Shown: positions 1 through 7,952 of the stretch, one piece after another | Numbering within the stretch: the stretch's first letter is position 1 | Layout of the letters: every line of letters starts with the position of its first letter | Source: Clostridia bacterium | Lineage (GTDB): Bacteria; Bacillota; Clostridia; Oscillospirales; CAG-272 | Direction of reading: 5' to 3' | DNA: 34,765 nucleotides | NCBI GenBank assembly: GCA_017621695.1 | Contig: JAGASP010000061.1 | Coordinates: forward strand, 1 to 34,765 | Position numbers and translations under genes: made by a program | The notes under the pieces: model-generated | Database searches by the model: none | Seen by the model: only the letters and a program-made list of their open reading frames with translations | What the model was told of the DNA's origin: nothing

Positions 1-6
1 GTTGGC

Positions 7-102
7 GGGCGGCCACACAGGGCCGCCCCTACAAGCAAATTTTCTATATGTATCAGCGTCTTTCTGGGTTTGTATGTAGGGGCGACCCTGCGTGGTCGCC
101 CG
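7..102. repeat. Inverted repeat with hairpin-forming GC-rich arms (MITE-like)
   Basis: Two GC-rich arms face each other. The left arm (7-33) reads GGGCGGCC...GGCCGCCC followed by CTACA. The right arm (75-102) reads TGTA followed by GGGGCGACC...GGTCGCCC. Each arm is itself a hairpin, and the arms are imperfect inverted copies around an AT-rich centre. No gene is encoded. This resembles short non-autonomous repeats common between clostridial genes, but I cannot name the family. The left end may continue outside the window. Confidence 0.6.
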
Positions 103-167
103 TAACCTAAAAATTCCCGATTTACTTCCGTCAAACAGCCCGATAAACCCAAATTTGCATTGCTGCC

Positions 168-1790
168 TCACGCATCTCCCTTATCCCGCTCCTTCTTCGG
201 AAAAGGCAACAACCCCTTGATCTCTCCCCATTCCTCTGCTCCCACGGTTTTTGTCATGACAGCAAGCAGAATGTATAAAGCTACTGTCGCGGCGATCATC
301 AGCACCAGTCCGGGCGTTGTGCCGGGGGAGGGCAAATGCAGAAGATATCCGATGATGCGGATGCCGCAGGTCGCCCCTATAACGCACAAAAGCGGGCCGA
401 AAACCATACGCTTCAGATCCACCTTCATGCCACTCACCCGTAGCATCCGAGACAGCGATAGCGTAGTATTGAGAGTTTCGGTAACATAAATGGTCACGAC
501 GTATCCCTGCAAGCCCATGCGGGGCAGTAATAACCAGACCATGATGACAGAAGCCAGCGCATCCGCAATGTTGACGTTCATGGAATACACCTGTTCCCCC
601 ATGCCCTTGAGCACCCCATCCACCGAGCTGTCCACGTACATGATGGGAATCAGGGGCGCGAGCTGTCGAATGTAATCCCCCGCCTCCGCGCTGTTGTATA
701 GCAGTAGACCCAACTCATGGGAAAAACAGCTCATGATCCCGGCAACGCCAAAAGAAAAGAACAGAGCAGGGCGAATGATTCTCTCGGAGATCCGCGCGAC
801 ACGGGCTTCATTGCTTGCCGCGTGCGATTCCGCAATTTCGGGTACCAAAAGCCCTGAAAAGGAAGAAATAAAGGCCGACGGAAATAATACGACGGGCAGC
901 ACCATGCTGTGCAAGACCCCATAGGAGCTGAGCGCCTGACTCCAGTTGCTTCCCGATGCCTTGAGACCTCGGGGAATCAGAATGTGCTGTAGCGTGATAA
1001 GCCCCGAGCGAATGCACGCGCTGAAGGTGACGGGCAGGGTAATGCCCAAGAGCTTTTTGACGGGAGAGGCATCTGTTGCGGGGGATGTTTCTGCCATCGC
1101 GTTCTTGCGTGCGGCGATACGCCGCTGGCGGGACGTATCCCACAGATACGCGATCCACGTCATGAAAAATCCAGCAAATTCTGCCAGCGCACCGCCGACT
1201 ACCAACGCCATACAAGTCGCTTCTATGCCGTTCCCCAACCACAGGGACAAAAGGTAGACACAGCACCCGATGCGAACGAGCTGCGATGCGATTCCCACGA
1301 CTGCGCTGGGCGTGATATGCCTGCGCGCCGTGAAATATCCGCCAAGACAGGAGGATACCGCGATGGGCGGCAATGTCAGAGCCAGCACTCGCAGAGCCCC
1401 TACCGTGCGTCCGTCTCCCAACCAGCTTTCTCCAACGGTGGGCGCAAGAACGAAAAGAAGAATACAAGCGCCTGTCCCAAAGCCAATGCTGTAAACAAAG
1501 CATCTTCTGAGACAACGCTTGATCTCCTGCTCAAGCCTTGAAGGATCGGAGGCATATGCCCCCATGGCATCGGCCACCATACGCGTCGTTCCCAGATGAA
1601 TGCCGCCACAGCCCAGCGTCATGGCAAAGGTATACACGCCTGAGAGCAGGGAATAGAGCCCCATGACCTCGCTTCCCGCGCGGTTGGATAAATAAACGTT
1701 AAAGGATACCCCCACCGTCCGCATCAGAAGATTGACGGCAATGAGCAGGAGTGCGTTGAAGGCAAATCGGCGTGCGGCGCTTTGGGACAT
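168..1790 (-). CDS. SpoVB/MurJ-type polysaccharide (lipid-linked) flippase
   Basis: A polytopic membrane protein of 540 residues with about 14 hydrophobic segments, the size and shape of the MATE-like MVF superfamily that includes SpoVB and MurJ. These proteins flip lipid-linked sugars such as lipid II across the membrane for cell wall or spore cortex synthesis. The C-terminal half carries a SpoVB-like stretch (PIMYVDSSVDGVLKGMGEQ) followed by paired helices and a basic tail. Two ATG codons lie at 1796 and 1790. The AAAGG ribosome site sits only 3 bases before the first but 9 before the second, so 1790 is preferred. The gene is divergent from the NamZ-like gene and has no clear promoter. The family is confident; the exact substrate is not known. 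Confidence 0.85.
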   Translation of the reverse strand: MSQSAARRFAFNALLLIAVNLLMRTVGVSFNVYLSNRAGSEVMGLYSLLSGVYTFAMTLGCGGIHLGTTRMVADAMGAYASDPSRLEQEIKRCLRRCFVYSIGFGTGACILLFVLAPTVGESWLGDGRTVGALRVLALTLPPIAVSSCLGGYFTARRHITPSAVVGIASQLVRIGCCVYLLSLWLGNGIEATCMALVVGGALAEFAGFFMTWIAYLWDTSRQRRIAARKNAMAETSPATDASPVKKLLGITLPVTFSACIRSGLITLQHILIPRGLKASGSNWSQALSSYGVLHSMVLPVVLFPSAFISSFSGLLVPEIAESHAASNEARVARISERIIRPALFFSFGVAGIMSCFSHELGLLLYNSAEAGDYIRQLAPLIPIMYVDSSVDGVLKGMGEQVYSMNVNIADALASVIMVWLLLPRMGLQGYVVTIYVTETLNTTLSLSRMLRVSGMKVDLKRMVFGPLLCVIGATCGIRIIGYLLHLPSPGTTPGLVLMIAATVALYILLAVMTKTVGAEEWGEIKGLLPFPKKERDKGDA

Positions 1791-1908
1791 GGTCATGATC
1801 CTTTCGTTTTATATGCAAACTGCGTGAGACTTTTACTTTTGAAACATCATATGAGCAGAATCGGCGCTTTATGTGTCCGACACGCTGATCGAAAGAAAGG
1901 AAAACCTT

Positions 1909-3042
1909 ATGAAGCATACTGTTTTTTGCGGCATTGACCGCTTGGATGAACTGAAAAGTTATATCGCAGGCAAGCGCGTTGCGCTTCTGACGGCTGCGTC
2001 GGGGGTCAACAAGCAAGGTATCCCCACCTACGAGATCATCTCGCGCATGGCCAAGCTGGAGCTGATCTTCGCGCCCGAGCACGGCCTGACCTCTGCCATG
2101 CAAGACGGAAAGTTCGGAGAGAACGATGGCGATATTCACACGGCGAGCGGCGCACGTCTCTATAACCTGACATCCAAGGGACATCCGCAGCTGCCGTCGC
2201 TTCTTTCGGAGGTGGACGTGGCCGTGTATGACATACAGGACGTCGGAGCACGCTTCTATACCTATCTCTGCAATCTGACACAGCTCATGCGTGCCTGTAA
2301 AGCGGCCGATAAGCCCCTGCTCGTGTTGGATCGCCCCAACCCCATCGGCGGTATCAACTGTGAAGGTCTGATTTTGGACGAAACGCGGTATTCTTCCTTC
2401 GTCGGGGAATTCGCTATCCCTACACGCTACAGCCTTACCGTGGGCGAATACGCCGCTTACGTCAATGCCGAAAAGGGAATCGATTGTGACCTCTCGGTGC
2501 TTCCTTGCCTCGGCTGGACAAGGGATCTCTATATGGACGAGACGGACCTTCTCTTCGTCAATCCTTCCCCCAATATTCCCTCGGTGAACAGCGCTGTCAA
2601 CTATATCGGCAGCTGCATCTATGAAGCCACCAACATCTCCGAAGGCCGCGGTACGACACGCCCCTTTGACTGTATCGGCGCGCCGTTTGTGGACGGTGAT
2701 CGCCTGTATCGCGAGATGACCGCCCTTGAACTCCCCGGCGTGGTCTTCCGCCGTATCTTCTTCACGCCCATGTTCAATAAGCACGCGGGAGACGTGTGCC
2801 ACGGTGTCGAGCTGCACATTACTGATCGGAGAATATACCGACCCTTCCTGACAAACCTGTATATGCTCCGCCACTTCAGCACCTACGAGGATTTTACCTG
2901 CCGCGCCGATGGGCTTGCACTCCGTATCGGCCAGGATATCCTCTCCGAGCTCTCCCAACCCGAAAAGATCGTATCGCGAAACGAAGGGGCGCTGGCCGCC
3001 TATTGCGAGACCGCAAGAAAATATTGGCTCTACCACGTTTGA
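1909..3042 (+). CDS. DUF1343 / NamZ-like exo-beta-N-acetylmuramidase (GH171)
   Basis: A protein of 377 residues with the DUF1343 hallmarks: APEHG near residue 57, YDIQDVG near 107, LDRPNPIGG near 139, and SEGRGTT followed by PFD near 244. NamZ members of this family release terminal N-acetylmuramic acid from peptidoglycan fragments. A GTG-started upstream extension (1873) is possible, but the ATG at 1909 has a good GAAAGAAAGG ribosome site and is chosen. No signal peptide is visible, unlike the exported NamZ enzymes, so it may act on imported muropeptides in the cytoplasm. It is divergent from a flippase gene, a plausible cell-wall pairing, and is followed by a palindromic terminator. Confidence 0.85.
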   Translation: MKHTVFCGIDRLDELKSYIAGKRVALLTAASGVNKQGIPTYEIISRMAKLELIFAPEHGLTSAMQDGKFGENDGDIHTASGARLYNLTSKGHPQLPSLLSEVDVAVYDIQDVGARFYTYLCNLTQLMRACKAADKPLLVLDRPNPIGGINCEGLILDETRYSSFVGEFAIPTRYSLTVGEYAAYVNAEKGIDCDLSVLPCLGWTRDLYMDETDLLFVNPSPNIPSVNSAVNYIGSCIYEATNISEGRGTTRPFDCIGAPFVDGDRLYREMTALELPGVVFRRIFFTPMFNKHAGDVCHGVELHITDRRIYRPFLTNLYMLRHFSTYEDFTCRADGLALRIGQDILSELSQPEKIVSRNEGALAAYCETARKYWLYHV

Positions 3043-3052
3043 TGACATAAAA

Positions 3053-3074
3053 GGCCTCCACCCGGGTGGAGGCC
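3053..3074. terminator. Perfect-palindrome terminator between convergent genes
   Basis: An 11-bp inverted repeat (GGCCTCCACCC / GGGTGGAGGCC) lies between the stops of two convergent genes. On the minus strand it is followed by TTTT, so it best serves the cysteine-rich gene. On the plus strand the T-rich stretch is weak. Confidence 0.75.
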
Positions 3075-3109
3075 CATGTTATTTTGGAAAAGCTGTTTGA
3101 GCGCGGGTA

Positions 3110-3991
3110 TCAGTCCTTGCTGCACCCGCAACCGCCCTTGATGCGGTCAATGGGGGTCAGGGGCATGGGGGGAGGCGCAAACTCGGTCACGGGGAAGGCC
3201 ATGGAGCGGAAGAGCTCGCAAGGATCACCCGGTGTTGCGGACACGCACTCCTTGTCGGGAATGATAAACTCGGTGGCATTGATGAGATACTGTGCAGGAC
3301 GGATCAAACGAACAAGAGAGAAAAGACCGATGGAGACGACCAGCGTGCGATGATTGTTGTCATTGCCGTTTTCGTTGTTGCAAAGAGGCGCAGACAGACA
3401 GCCGCAGATGGATGCGGGAATGTCGCCTGCACAACAGCAACAGCAGCAGGGAACCTCACAGGCAGGCTCCAGAACACGAACCCCCAACGCGATTGGCTCT
3501 ACGACCTCAACCACCGCCGTCGGTACGGTGCGCTCCTTGTAGCAAGGCTCAGGCTCGGCACAGAAAGCGGAACCGTCGCCGCTGCTGCGGAAGATGGAAA
3601 CGTTGCTCTCACCGCCCCAAAGCACGACCTGCTTTTCAATGACGGCGATTCCGTCAAACTCCTGACTCCGCCCGGGACAGATACAGCCCTCAAGGATCAA
3701 CCGGATGTAGTAACGAATCGTGACGGTATAAAAGCCGCGGTTGAACTGAACGGGGTCAATACCGATATAGGTCCAGGCGATGCAAGCATCCTTCACACGC
3801 ACCTGGGTGGTGTGGTCAATGATCTCCTGACCGAGATCGGTCAGAAAAACCTTGACGTTTTCGTAGCAATCCCTGTCGCGGCAGGAATCCAAAATGCGGT
3901 TGGTCTCAATACAAAACGTATCGCGGGAGCCATCTTTCCCGCAACCGTGCGGAAGACAGGAAGAACCGCAGGGAAATTTGTTTTCACCCAT
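3110..3991 (-). CDS. Cysteine-rich protein of unknown function
   Basis: A protein of 293 residues with about 27 cysteines. It has no signal peptide and no membrane helix. The N-terminal 170 residues hold a motif ETNRILDSCRDRDCYENV and then alternating strands (RGFYTVTIRYYIRL, GIAVIEKQVVLWG), suggesting a beta-rich domain. A run of six cysteines (PCCCCCCAGD) follows near residue 185, and the tail ends GGCGCSKD. The start is well supported by AAGGAGG at 4001-4007, 9 bases upstream. I recall similar uncharacterised proteins in spore-forming Clostridia. A role in the spore coat or another disulfide- or metal-rich structure is a guess from composition only. Confidence 0.7.
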   Translation of the reverse strand: MGENKFPCGSSCLPHGCGKDGSRDTFCIETNRILDSCRDRDCYENVKVFLTDLGQEIIDHTTQVRVKDACIAWTYIGIDPVQFNRGFYTVTIRYYIRLILEGCICPGRSQEFDGIAVIEKQVVLWGGESNVSIFRSSGDGSAFCAEPEPCYKERTVPTAVVEVVEPIALGVRVLEPACEVPCCCCCCAGDIPASICGCLSAPLCNNENGNDNNHRTLVVSIGLFSLVRLIRPAQYLINATEFIIPDKECVSATPGDPCELFRSMAFPVTEFAPPPMPLTPIDRIKGGCGCSKD

Positions 3992-4145
3992 ATAAATATA
4001 CCTCCTTACAGGATTGGCAGGAAACCCTGCTCACTTGCATGATATGCCATTCCTCGGTATTTGTTGACAGCATTTTCAATTTTCCGCCATGGAAGGGAGG
4101 TGTATTTTTTTTTTGATAACAGCGAAATAAAAATGCAAAAAGCTA

Positions 4146-4174
4146 TTGACAATCTATATCTCTTGTGGTATAAT
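4146..4174 (+). promoter_or_regulatory. Consensus sigma-A promoter of tRNA-Lys
   Basis: TTGACA (4146-4151), a 17-bp spacer, then TATAAT (4169-4174): a perfect match to the housekeeping consensus, ending 23 bases before the tRNA. Confidence 0.9.
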
Positions 4175-4197
4175 ACTGAAATGTACGGTACAAATAC

Positions 4198-4273
4198 GAC
4201 CCATTAGCTCAGTCGGTAGAGCACTTGACTTTTAATCAAGGGGTCCGGGATTCGAGTTCCCGATGGGTCACCA
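4198..4273 (+). tRNA. tRNA-Lys (anticodon TTT), CCA encoded
   Basis: A 76-base cloverleaf. The acceptor stem GACCCAT pairs perfectly with ATGGGTC, followed by discriminator A and an encoded CCA (4271-4273). The D-arm is GCTC/GAGC. The anticodon stem CTTGA/TCAAG carries loop CTTTTAA (anticodon TTT, lysine). The T-arm CGGGA/TCCCG carries loop TTCGAGT. The 3' half of this gene recurs as a decayed copy in several intergenic elements of this window. Confidence 0.97.
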
Positions 4274-4314
4274 AAATCAGGAAAGCACTGCATTCGCAGT
4301 GCTTTTTTGATTTT
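4274..4314 (+). terminator. tRNA-Lys terminator hairpin
   Basis: The stem AAAGCACTGC / GCAGTGCTTT has loop ATTC and a T6 run. Flanking AAATCA and TGATTT extend it symmetrically. The same position in the other copies of the repeat element carries a different hairpin (GGAGCACA/TGTGCTCC) with the same AAAATCA/TGATTTT clamp. Confidence 0.9.
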
Positions 4315-4526
4315 GAAGATTGGTTTGGTGAAGCTGAGCCCCGCAAAGCCGTAAGGCTTTGCTCGCGTGCGCAAGATCGATTTTGAATACGTTTTTCTTG
4401 GGCGCACGCAGGGGTTCAGATTCCCGTACGGGTCACCATTACCTGCATATGTCGAACACCTCGGCATATGCAGGTATTTTTCTTTCAAAAATAAGTAGGC
4501 GCGCAGCTCGAGATGAGTTGCGCGCC
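4315..4526 (+). repeat. tRNA-tailed interspersed element, copy 1
   Basis: Three-way-junction fold. The outer stem is GAGCCCC (4336-4342) with GGGGTTC (4411-4417). The first arm is GCAAAGCC/GGCTTTGC (4343-4362). The second arm is GCGTGCGC/GCGCACGC (4365-4409). After it come a T-arm-like TTCAGATTCCCG and GGGTCACCA (4430-4438). Next is a terminator hairpin, and then a 12-bp hairpin (4498-4509 with 4515-4526) preceded by ATAAGTAGG. The stems pair in this copy and in copies 2 and 3 with different bases. The upstream boundary is the real tRNA-Lys. No protein is encoded. Confidence 0.75.
4442..4485 (+). terminator. Terminator hairpin inside repeat copy 1
   Basis: CCTGCATATGTCG (4442-4454) pairs with CGGCATATGCAGG (4462-4474) and is followed by TATTTTTCTTT. 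Copy 2 of the element has an unrelated sequence but an equivalent 14-bp hairpin at the same place. Confidence 0.75.
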
Positions 4527-4549
4527 GTTTCTTTTTCGAAACCATACAT

Positions 4550-4764
4550 TTAGTTCGGGGCGGGAGCATCGTCAGACGCTTTGGACATCTCGGGCCTCCG
4601 GGTCTCAGAAACCTCGGGCTCCTTTTCGGGAATAGTGGTTACCGCCCTATTTTATAAAAAGGGGAAATGGCAGTCAGATCGCCCCAGATGCTGTTCTGAC
4701 CCAGGATGAGGGAGGCCAGGTTGATGTCCTGGGTACGGAACCTTGCATCACGAGCTTCCGTCAT
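4550..4764 (-). pseudogene. Remnant of a secreted-protein or glycosidase C-terminus
   Basis: Starting directly after the stop of the 1051-residue gene and in the same frame, the minus strand reads an ATG-started 41-residue stretch (contains FRTQDINLASLILGQ, then NSIWGDL) ending in a stop. A second frame then continues with a PE-rich stretch (IPEKEPEVSETRRPEM) to a TAA at 4550. The codon use and the Pro/Glu linker resemble the neighbouring secreted enzyme. No ribosome site is visible. It is best read as a frameshifted leftover of another gene's 3' end, possibly a glycoside hydrolase, joined here by deletion. A short real reading frame cannot be excluded. Confidence 0.45.
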
Positions 4765-7700
4765 TCAATTCCGTTCCTTACGCTTACGAGTCAGCAGAGC
4801 GACAGCCATGGGAAGGATCACCACAGAAATCCCTACGTTCAGAACCGAGCCACAGCCCTTCTTGCTTCCCTCCTCGGTTTCGCTCTCGGCGGGAGCCTCG
4901 GTGGACTCTTCGGGGGCCTCGGGCTTCTGGGTCTCGGTTTCGGGGTAGGTGATTTCGGATACGCCGGGGATATAGTTCTGGTAGATGTAGTTCATGCGTC
5001 CCAGAGGAGCAACATCACCGTCGATGTAGAAGTCCTCCATCTCGTCGTAGACGGTATCGCTGTCGGCCAGCTTGAACTCGACGTTGATCTCCTTGTAGCC
5101 CTCAATGCCCAGCATCTCCAGAGGCACGGCAATCATCATTTCTTTATTCTTGACACGATAGGAGACCTCGCCGCAGGACTCGAAACCATACGCTCCGTCG
5201 GTGCCGTTATACTTGGCAACGGTGGTGGTGAACTCGTCCTTTGCCTTGTGATTCAGGATAAAATCGTAGCCGTACCAGCCCGTGGTCTCACGATCGGTGT
5301 TCATGTAGATCTGCATCCACGAGGAGTCGGTATCGAACATGGTGATGTTGTAAGCGGTCTGCACGTAGACGTAGAGATTTTTCGTGTCCGAGGTGACCTT
5401 GGCGGTGATTATATCGTTACGACCCGAGGTGTTTACATAGTTGGTATGGCCAAATCCGATGGCATTGCGGTCTTGAATATCCCCCTCGGTATCCTTGTAG
5501 GTTACGGTCACGTCCTCCCACTGGTCGAATCCGCCCGTGACGTTGATGGGCTTGCGGCTGTCCTGGACAACCACAGGGGCGGTACCCTTGAGTCTTTGGA
5601 CGTTGTAGGCAAGCTGGATGTAGTAATTGTCGAAGTAACCGCCCCGCATCATCTCGCAGTCGCGTGAGAACTCCATGGAGGCGCAGTCGGTAAAGACGAA
5701 GGGTACTCTGTAGTTGTGAGCGGCGGCATTGTTGCCCACGGTCCACTCGTTCCACCCCGTGACTAGGACGTACATGGCATCCGACTCTACAGCGTTGTCG
5801 AACTGCTTCTGGAAATTAATGCCTTGCATGGTCAGGCTCTGATCCGCCTGCCAGGCTTCATAGGAGTCGCGAAGAGTCTGGCGGTAGTCCTGCTTCATAG
5901 CGGACCAGCGATGACCGACGTTATTGGGATTGCTGTAGGAGCGGCCACGGTTGGTGAAGTCGCCATAAAGGGAAGAATCCGAAAAGACCACGGTACCGCT
6001 ATGCTGGGCGACAGAGACGCTGATGGCAGAGCCATCTCCGTTATTTGCTTTAAAAATGCGCTGAGGCCAGTTGAAATCCATCCATGGCCAACCGTTGGTC
6101 ACGGCGGCATCCGTGGGCCATTGCTTTTTCTTGACTGTAAAAAAGCCATTCGCGTCGTAGTTGGTGGGACCGATGATGACGGGCTTGCCGTTGATACGGA
6201 ACCAAGTATCGGGGTACATCCCGGCTTCGTAAATGTCTCTGTACAGTTGGTCGATCACGCCCTCCGAATTTGCATTGGTGTAGAACACCACCTGGGGAGC
6301 ATCAAAGCCCTGCTCGTTGAGCTCGTGGAGGATGCTCATGAGCGCGATGGCATTGTGGGTATAGGTAAAAGCATTGGTTACGTCGAAATACAGAAAGTCG
6401 ATATTCGCCAGAGTCAGAAGCTCGGCGTGCTTGCGCATGACCCACGTATCGTTGCTGTAGTAGTAACCGTAGAGGGGTTCCCCCCACCAGCAAGAGCCGT
6501 TGTACCGATCGCAATCGGCGCTACCCGCCGCCACAGGCCCCAATTCGTCGAGGATCTTCTGCAGGTCAGAGACACCGTTATCGCCGTGTTCGCCCTGACA
6601 GAGGAAGTAGAACAGGCCAACATAGCGCTCCTTCTCTTCTCCGTAGCCGCCCACCTCGCTTGAATCGAACATGGAGCGCCCAAGGTCATCGGTAGCGCCG
6701 TAGCCGCCAAAGAGGTAGTTATCGTTGTTGGGCACCGTATGACTGATGGTATTACCGTTGACCGTGTAGGAAATGGTCACGGTAGTGCCGTCCTCGGATA
6801 CGGTGTATTGGAGAGTTCCCTCGGCGGTATCCTCGGGGGTGGTCTCCATCTCTTTGTAGGTGGGATCGGGCCAGTTGACGTTCAAAGCTGCCTCCAGCTC
6901 CGCGATAGCGGCTTCAGTCTCGGTCAGCTTGCCATAGTTGGAGATATAAGCCTTGCCATCGGCGGACAGGCTGTCGTAGAGGGCGCGGGCGGTGATGACA
7001 GCCTCCTTAGCCTCATCCAGATTCGCCGGAGTGATCTGGGAGGGGAGCTCATCAATGGACAGCAAAGTTATCTGAAGATTGCCCAGCTTCACGCAGACAT
7101 CGTCAACAGCCATATCATTGGCGCGGGTAGCCCAACCAAAGATTGCACCGTCACTACCCAACAGAGTATCGGTATACGCCCCCAACTCGTTGCCCTTAGC
7201 GTCGTACAAGGTGGCGGCGGCATAGCAACCGGCGGAGGAGGCGTGCTTCTCATAGGTCTTGCCCGGATCGGATACCGTGATACGGCACATCAGGGTGTCG
7301 TTGACGTAGATGCAGATCTCCTCGGCGGTGTCGGTGACCCGCAGGTTGTAGGGGTAAGCCGCACCTTCGGGCAGGTCGAACATATGGGTGTTATTTTGGA
7401 CGTAGGCTTCGCATGCGGTCCAGCTCGGGTCGTAGGTCTTAATGTTCACACCCAGCTGATCCGCACGGGGATAGAGCAAAAGACCCGACTGACAGGTAGA
7501 GGTATCGGGGTGACCGTCCGCCTCATAGAAAGCAGGGGCGGTCTTGAGGGCGCGGACGAACACACCGCACTGAGGAACGCTTCCCCCCACCGCCAAAACG
7601 TCCAAGGAGAACTCGTAGGCACCCACGATGGGGGTCTCGTTGTAGACCTGGGTGAAGACATGGGACTGCAGGTGCTTGCCGCCGTCAGCGGTCTCCTGCA

Positions 7701-7920
7701 CCTTGATATAGCCGTCTCCGATACCGTTGGCTTCATAGGCGAAAAAGCCCGACATAGCGGTAGCCGGAATGCCGGCATCCGTCTTGCAGGACTCAAAGTT
7801 CTCGTCCACAACCACGGTCAGCCCTCCGTCATCGATGCTCTTATCAGCAAATGCCACAAAGGGCACCGTGCTGAGGCTGATGGTCAGTGCGAGCAGGAAG
7901 ACAAGTGTTTTTTTGAACAT
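4765..7920 (-). CDS. Large secreted GH99-like glycosidase with CBM9-like domain
   Basis: 1051 residues. A signal peptide (1-25, ending AFA) is followed by a jelly-roll/laminin-G-like domain (about 30-290) and a helical FIVAR-like repeat (about 290-346). A catalytic core follows (about 430-770), with NDTWVMRKHAELL, FDVTN, and WNEW at 723-726. A CBM9-like beta-sandwich (about 795-985), a Pro/Glu/Thr linker, KKGCGS, one membrane helix and RKRKER end the protein. WNEW recalls GH71/GH99-type enzymes, where a Glu here is catalytic, but the usual second Glu is absent (WNEWTVG). It probably cleaves an extracellular glycan at the cell surface. Its ribosome site is AAGGAG, and it lies 32 bases after the GH43 gene, likely one transcript. 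The core is shared with the lipoprotein at 12423-16226. Confidence 0.75.
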   Translation of the reverse strand: MFKKTLVFLLALTISLSTVPFVAFADKSIDDGGLTVVVDENFESCKTDAGIPATAMSGFFAYEANGIGDGYIKVQETADGGKHLQSHVFTQVYNETPIVGAYEFSLDVLAVGGSVPQCGVFVRALKTAPAFYEADGHPDTSTCQSGLLLYPRADQLGVNIKTYDPSWTACEAYVQNNTHMFDLPEGAAYPYNLRVTDTAEEICIYVNDTLMCRITVSDPGKTYEKHASSAGCYAAATLYDAKGNELGAYTDTLLGSDGAIFGWATRANDMAVDDVCVKLGNLQITLLSIDELPSQITPANLDEAKEAVITARALYDSLSADGKAYISNYGKLTETEAAIAELEAALNVNWPDPTYKEMETTPEDTAEGTLQYTVSEDGTTVTISYTVNGNTISHTVPNNDNYLFGGYGATDDLGRSMFDSSEVGGYGEEKERYVGLFYFLCQGEHGDNGVSDLQKILDELGPVAAGSADCDRYNGSCWWGEPLYGYYYSNDTWVMRKHAELLTLANIDFLYFDVTNAFTYTHNAIALMSILHELNEQGFDAPQVVFYTNANSEGVIDQLYRDIYEAGMYPDTWFRINGKPVIIGPTNYDANGFFTVKKKQWPTDAAVTNGWPWMDFNWPQRIFKANNGDGSAISVSVAQHSGTVVFSDSSLYGDFTNRGRSYSNPNNVGHRWSAMKQDYRQTLRDSYEAWQADQSLTMQGINFQKQFDNAVESDAMYVLVTGWNEWTVGNNAAAHNYRVPFVFTDCASMEFSRDCEMMRGGYFDNYYIQLAYNVQRLKGTAPVVVQDSRKPINVTGGFDQWEDVTVTYKDTEGDIQDRNAIGFGHTNYVNTSGRNDIITAKVTSDTKNLYVYVQTAYNITMFDTDSSWMQIYMNTDRETTGWYGYDFILNHKAKDEFTTTVAKYNGTDGAYGFESCGEVSYRVKNKEMMIAVPLEMLGIEGYKEINVEFKLADSDTVYDEMEDFYIDGDVAPLGRMNYIYQNYIPGVSEITYPETETQKPEAPEESTEAPAESETEEGSKKGCGSVLNVGISVVILPMAVALLTRKRKERN

Positions 7921-7952
7921 GGTAAATTCTCCTTTTTAAGAAAGAGTAAGGA

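Noticed and set aside
1873-1908. GTG-started extension of the NamZ-like protein
   Set aside because: The ATG at 1909 has the good ribosome site; the extra 12 residues contain that site.
1699-3048. 449-codon frame opposite the NamZ-like gene
   Set aside because: Antisense shadow; the DUF1343 motifs are on the plus strand.
4336-4438. A second complete tRNA gene after tRNA-Lys
   Set aside because: Only the T-arm/acceptor 3' half is tRNA-like; no D-arm, anticodon arm or matching 5' acceptor strand was found.
4204-4569. Minus-strand frame across tRNA-Lys and repeat copy 1
   Set aside because: Antisense of a tRNA; such frames (containing PDPLIKSQ) are spurious.
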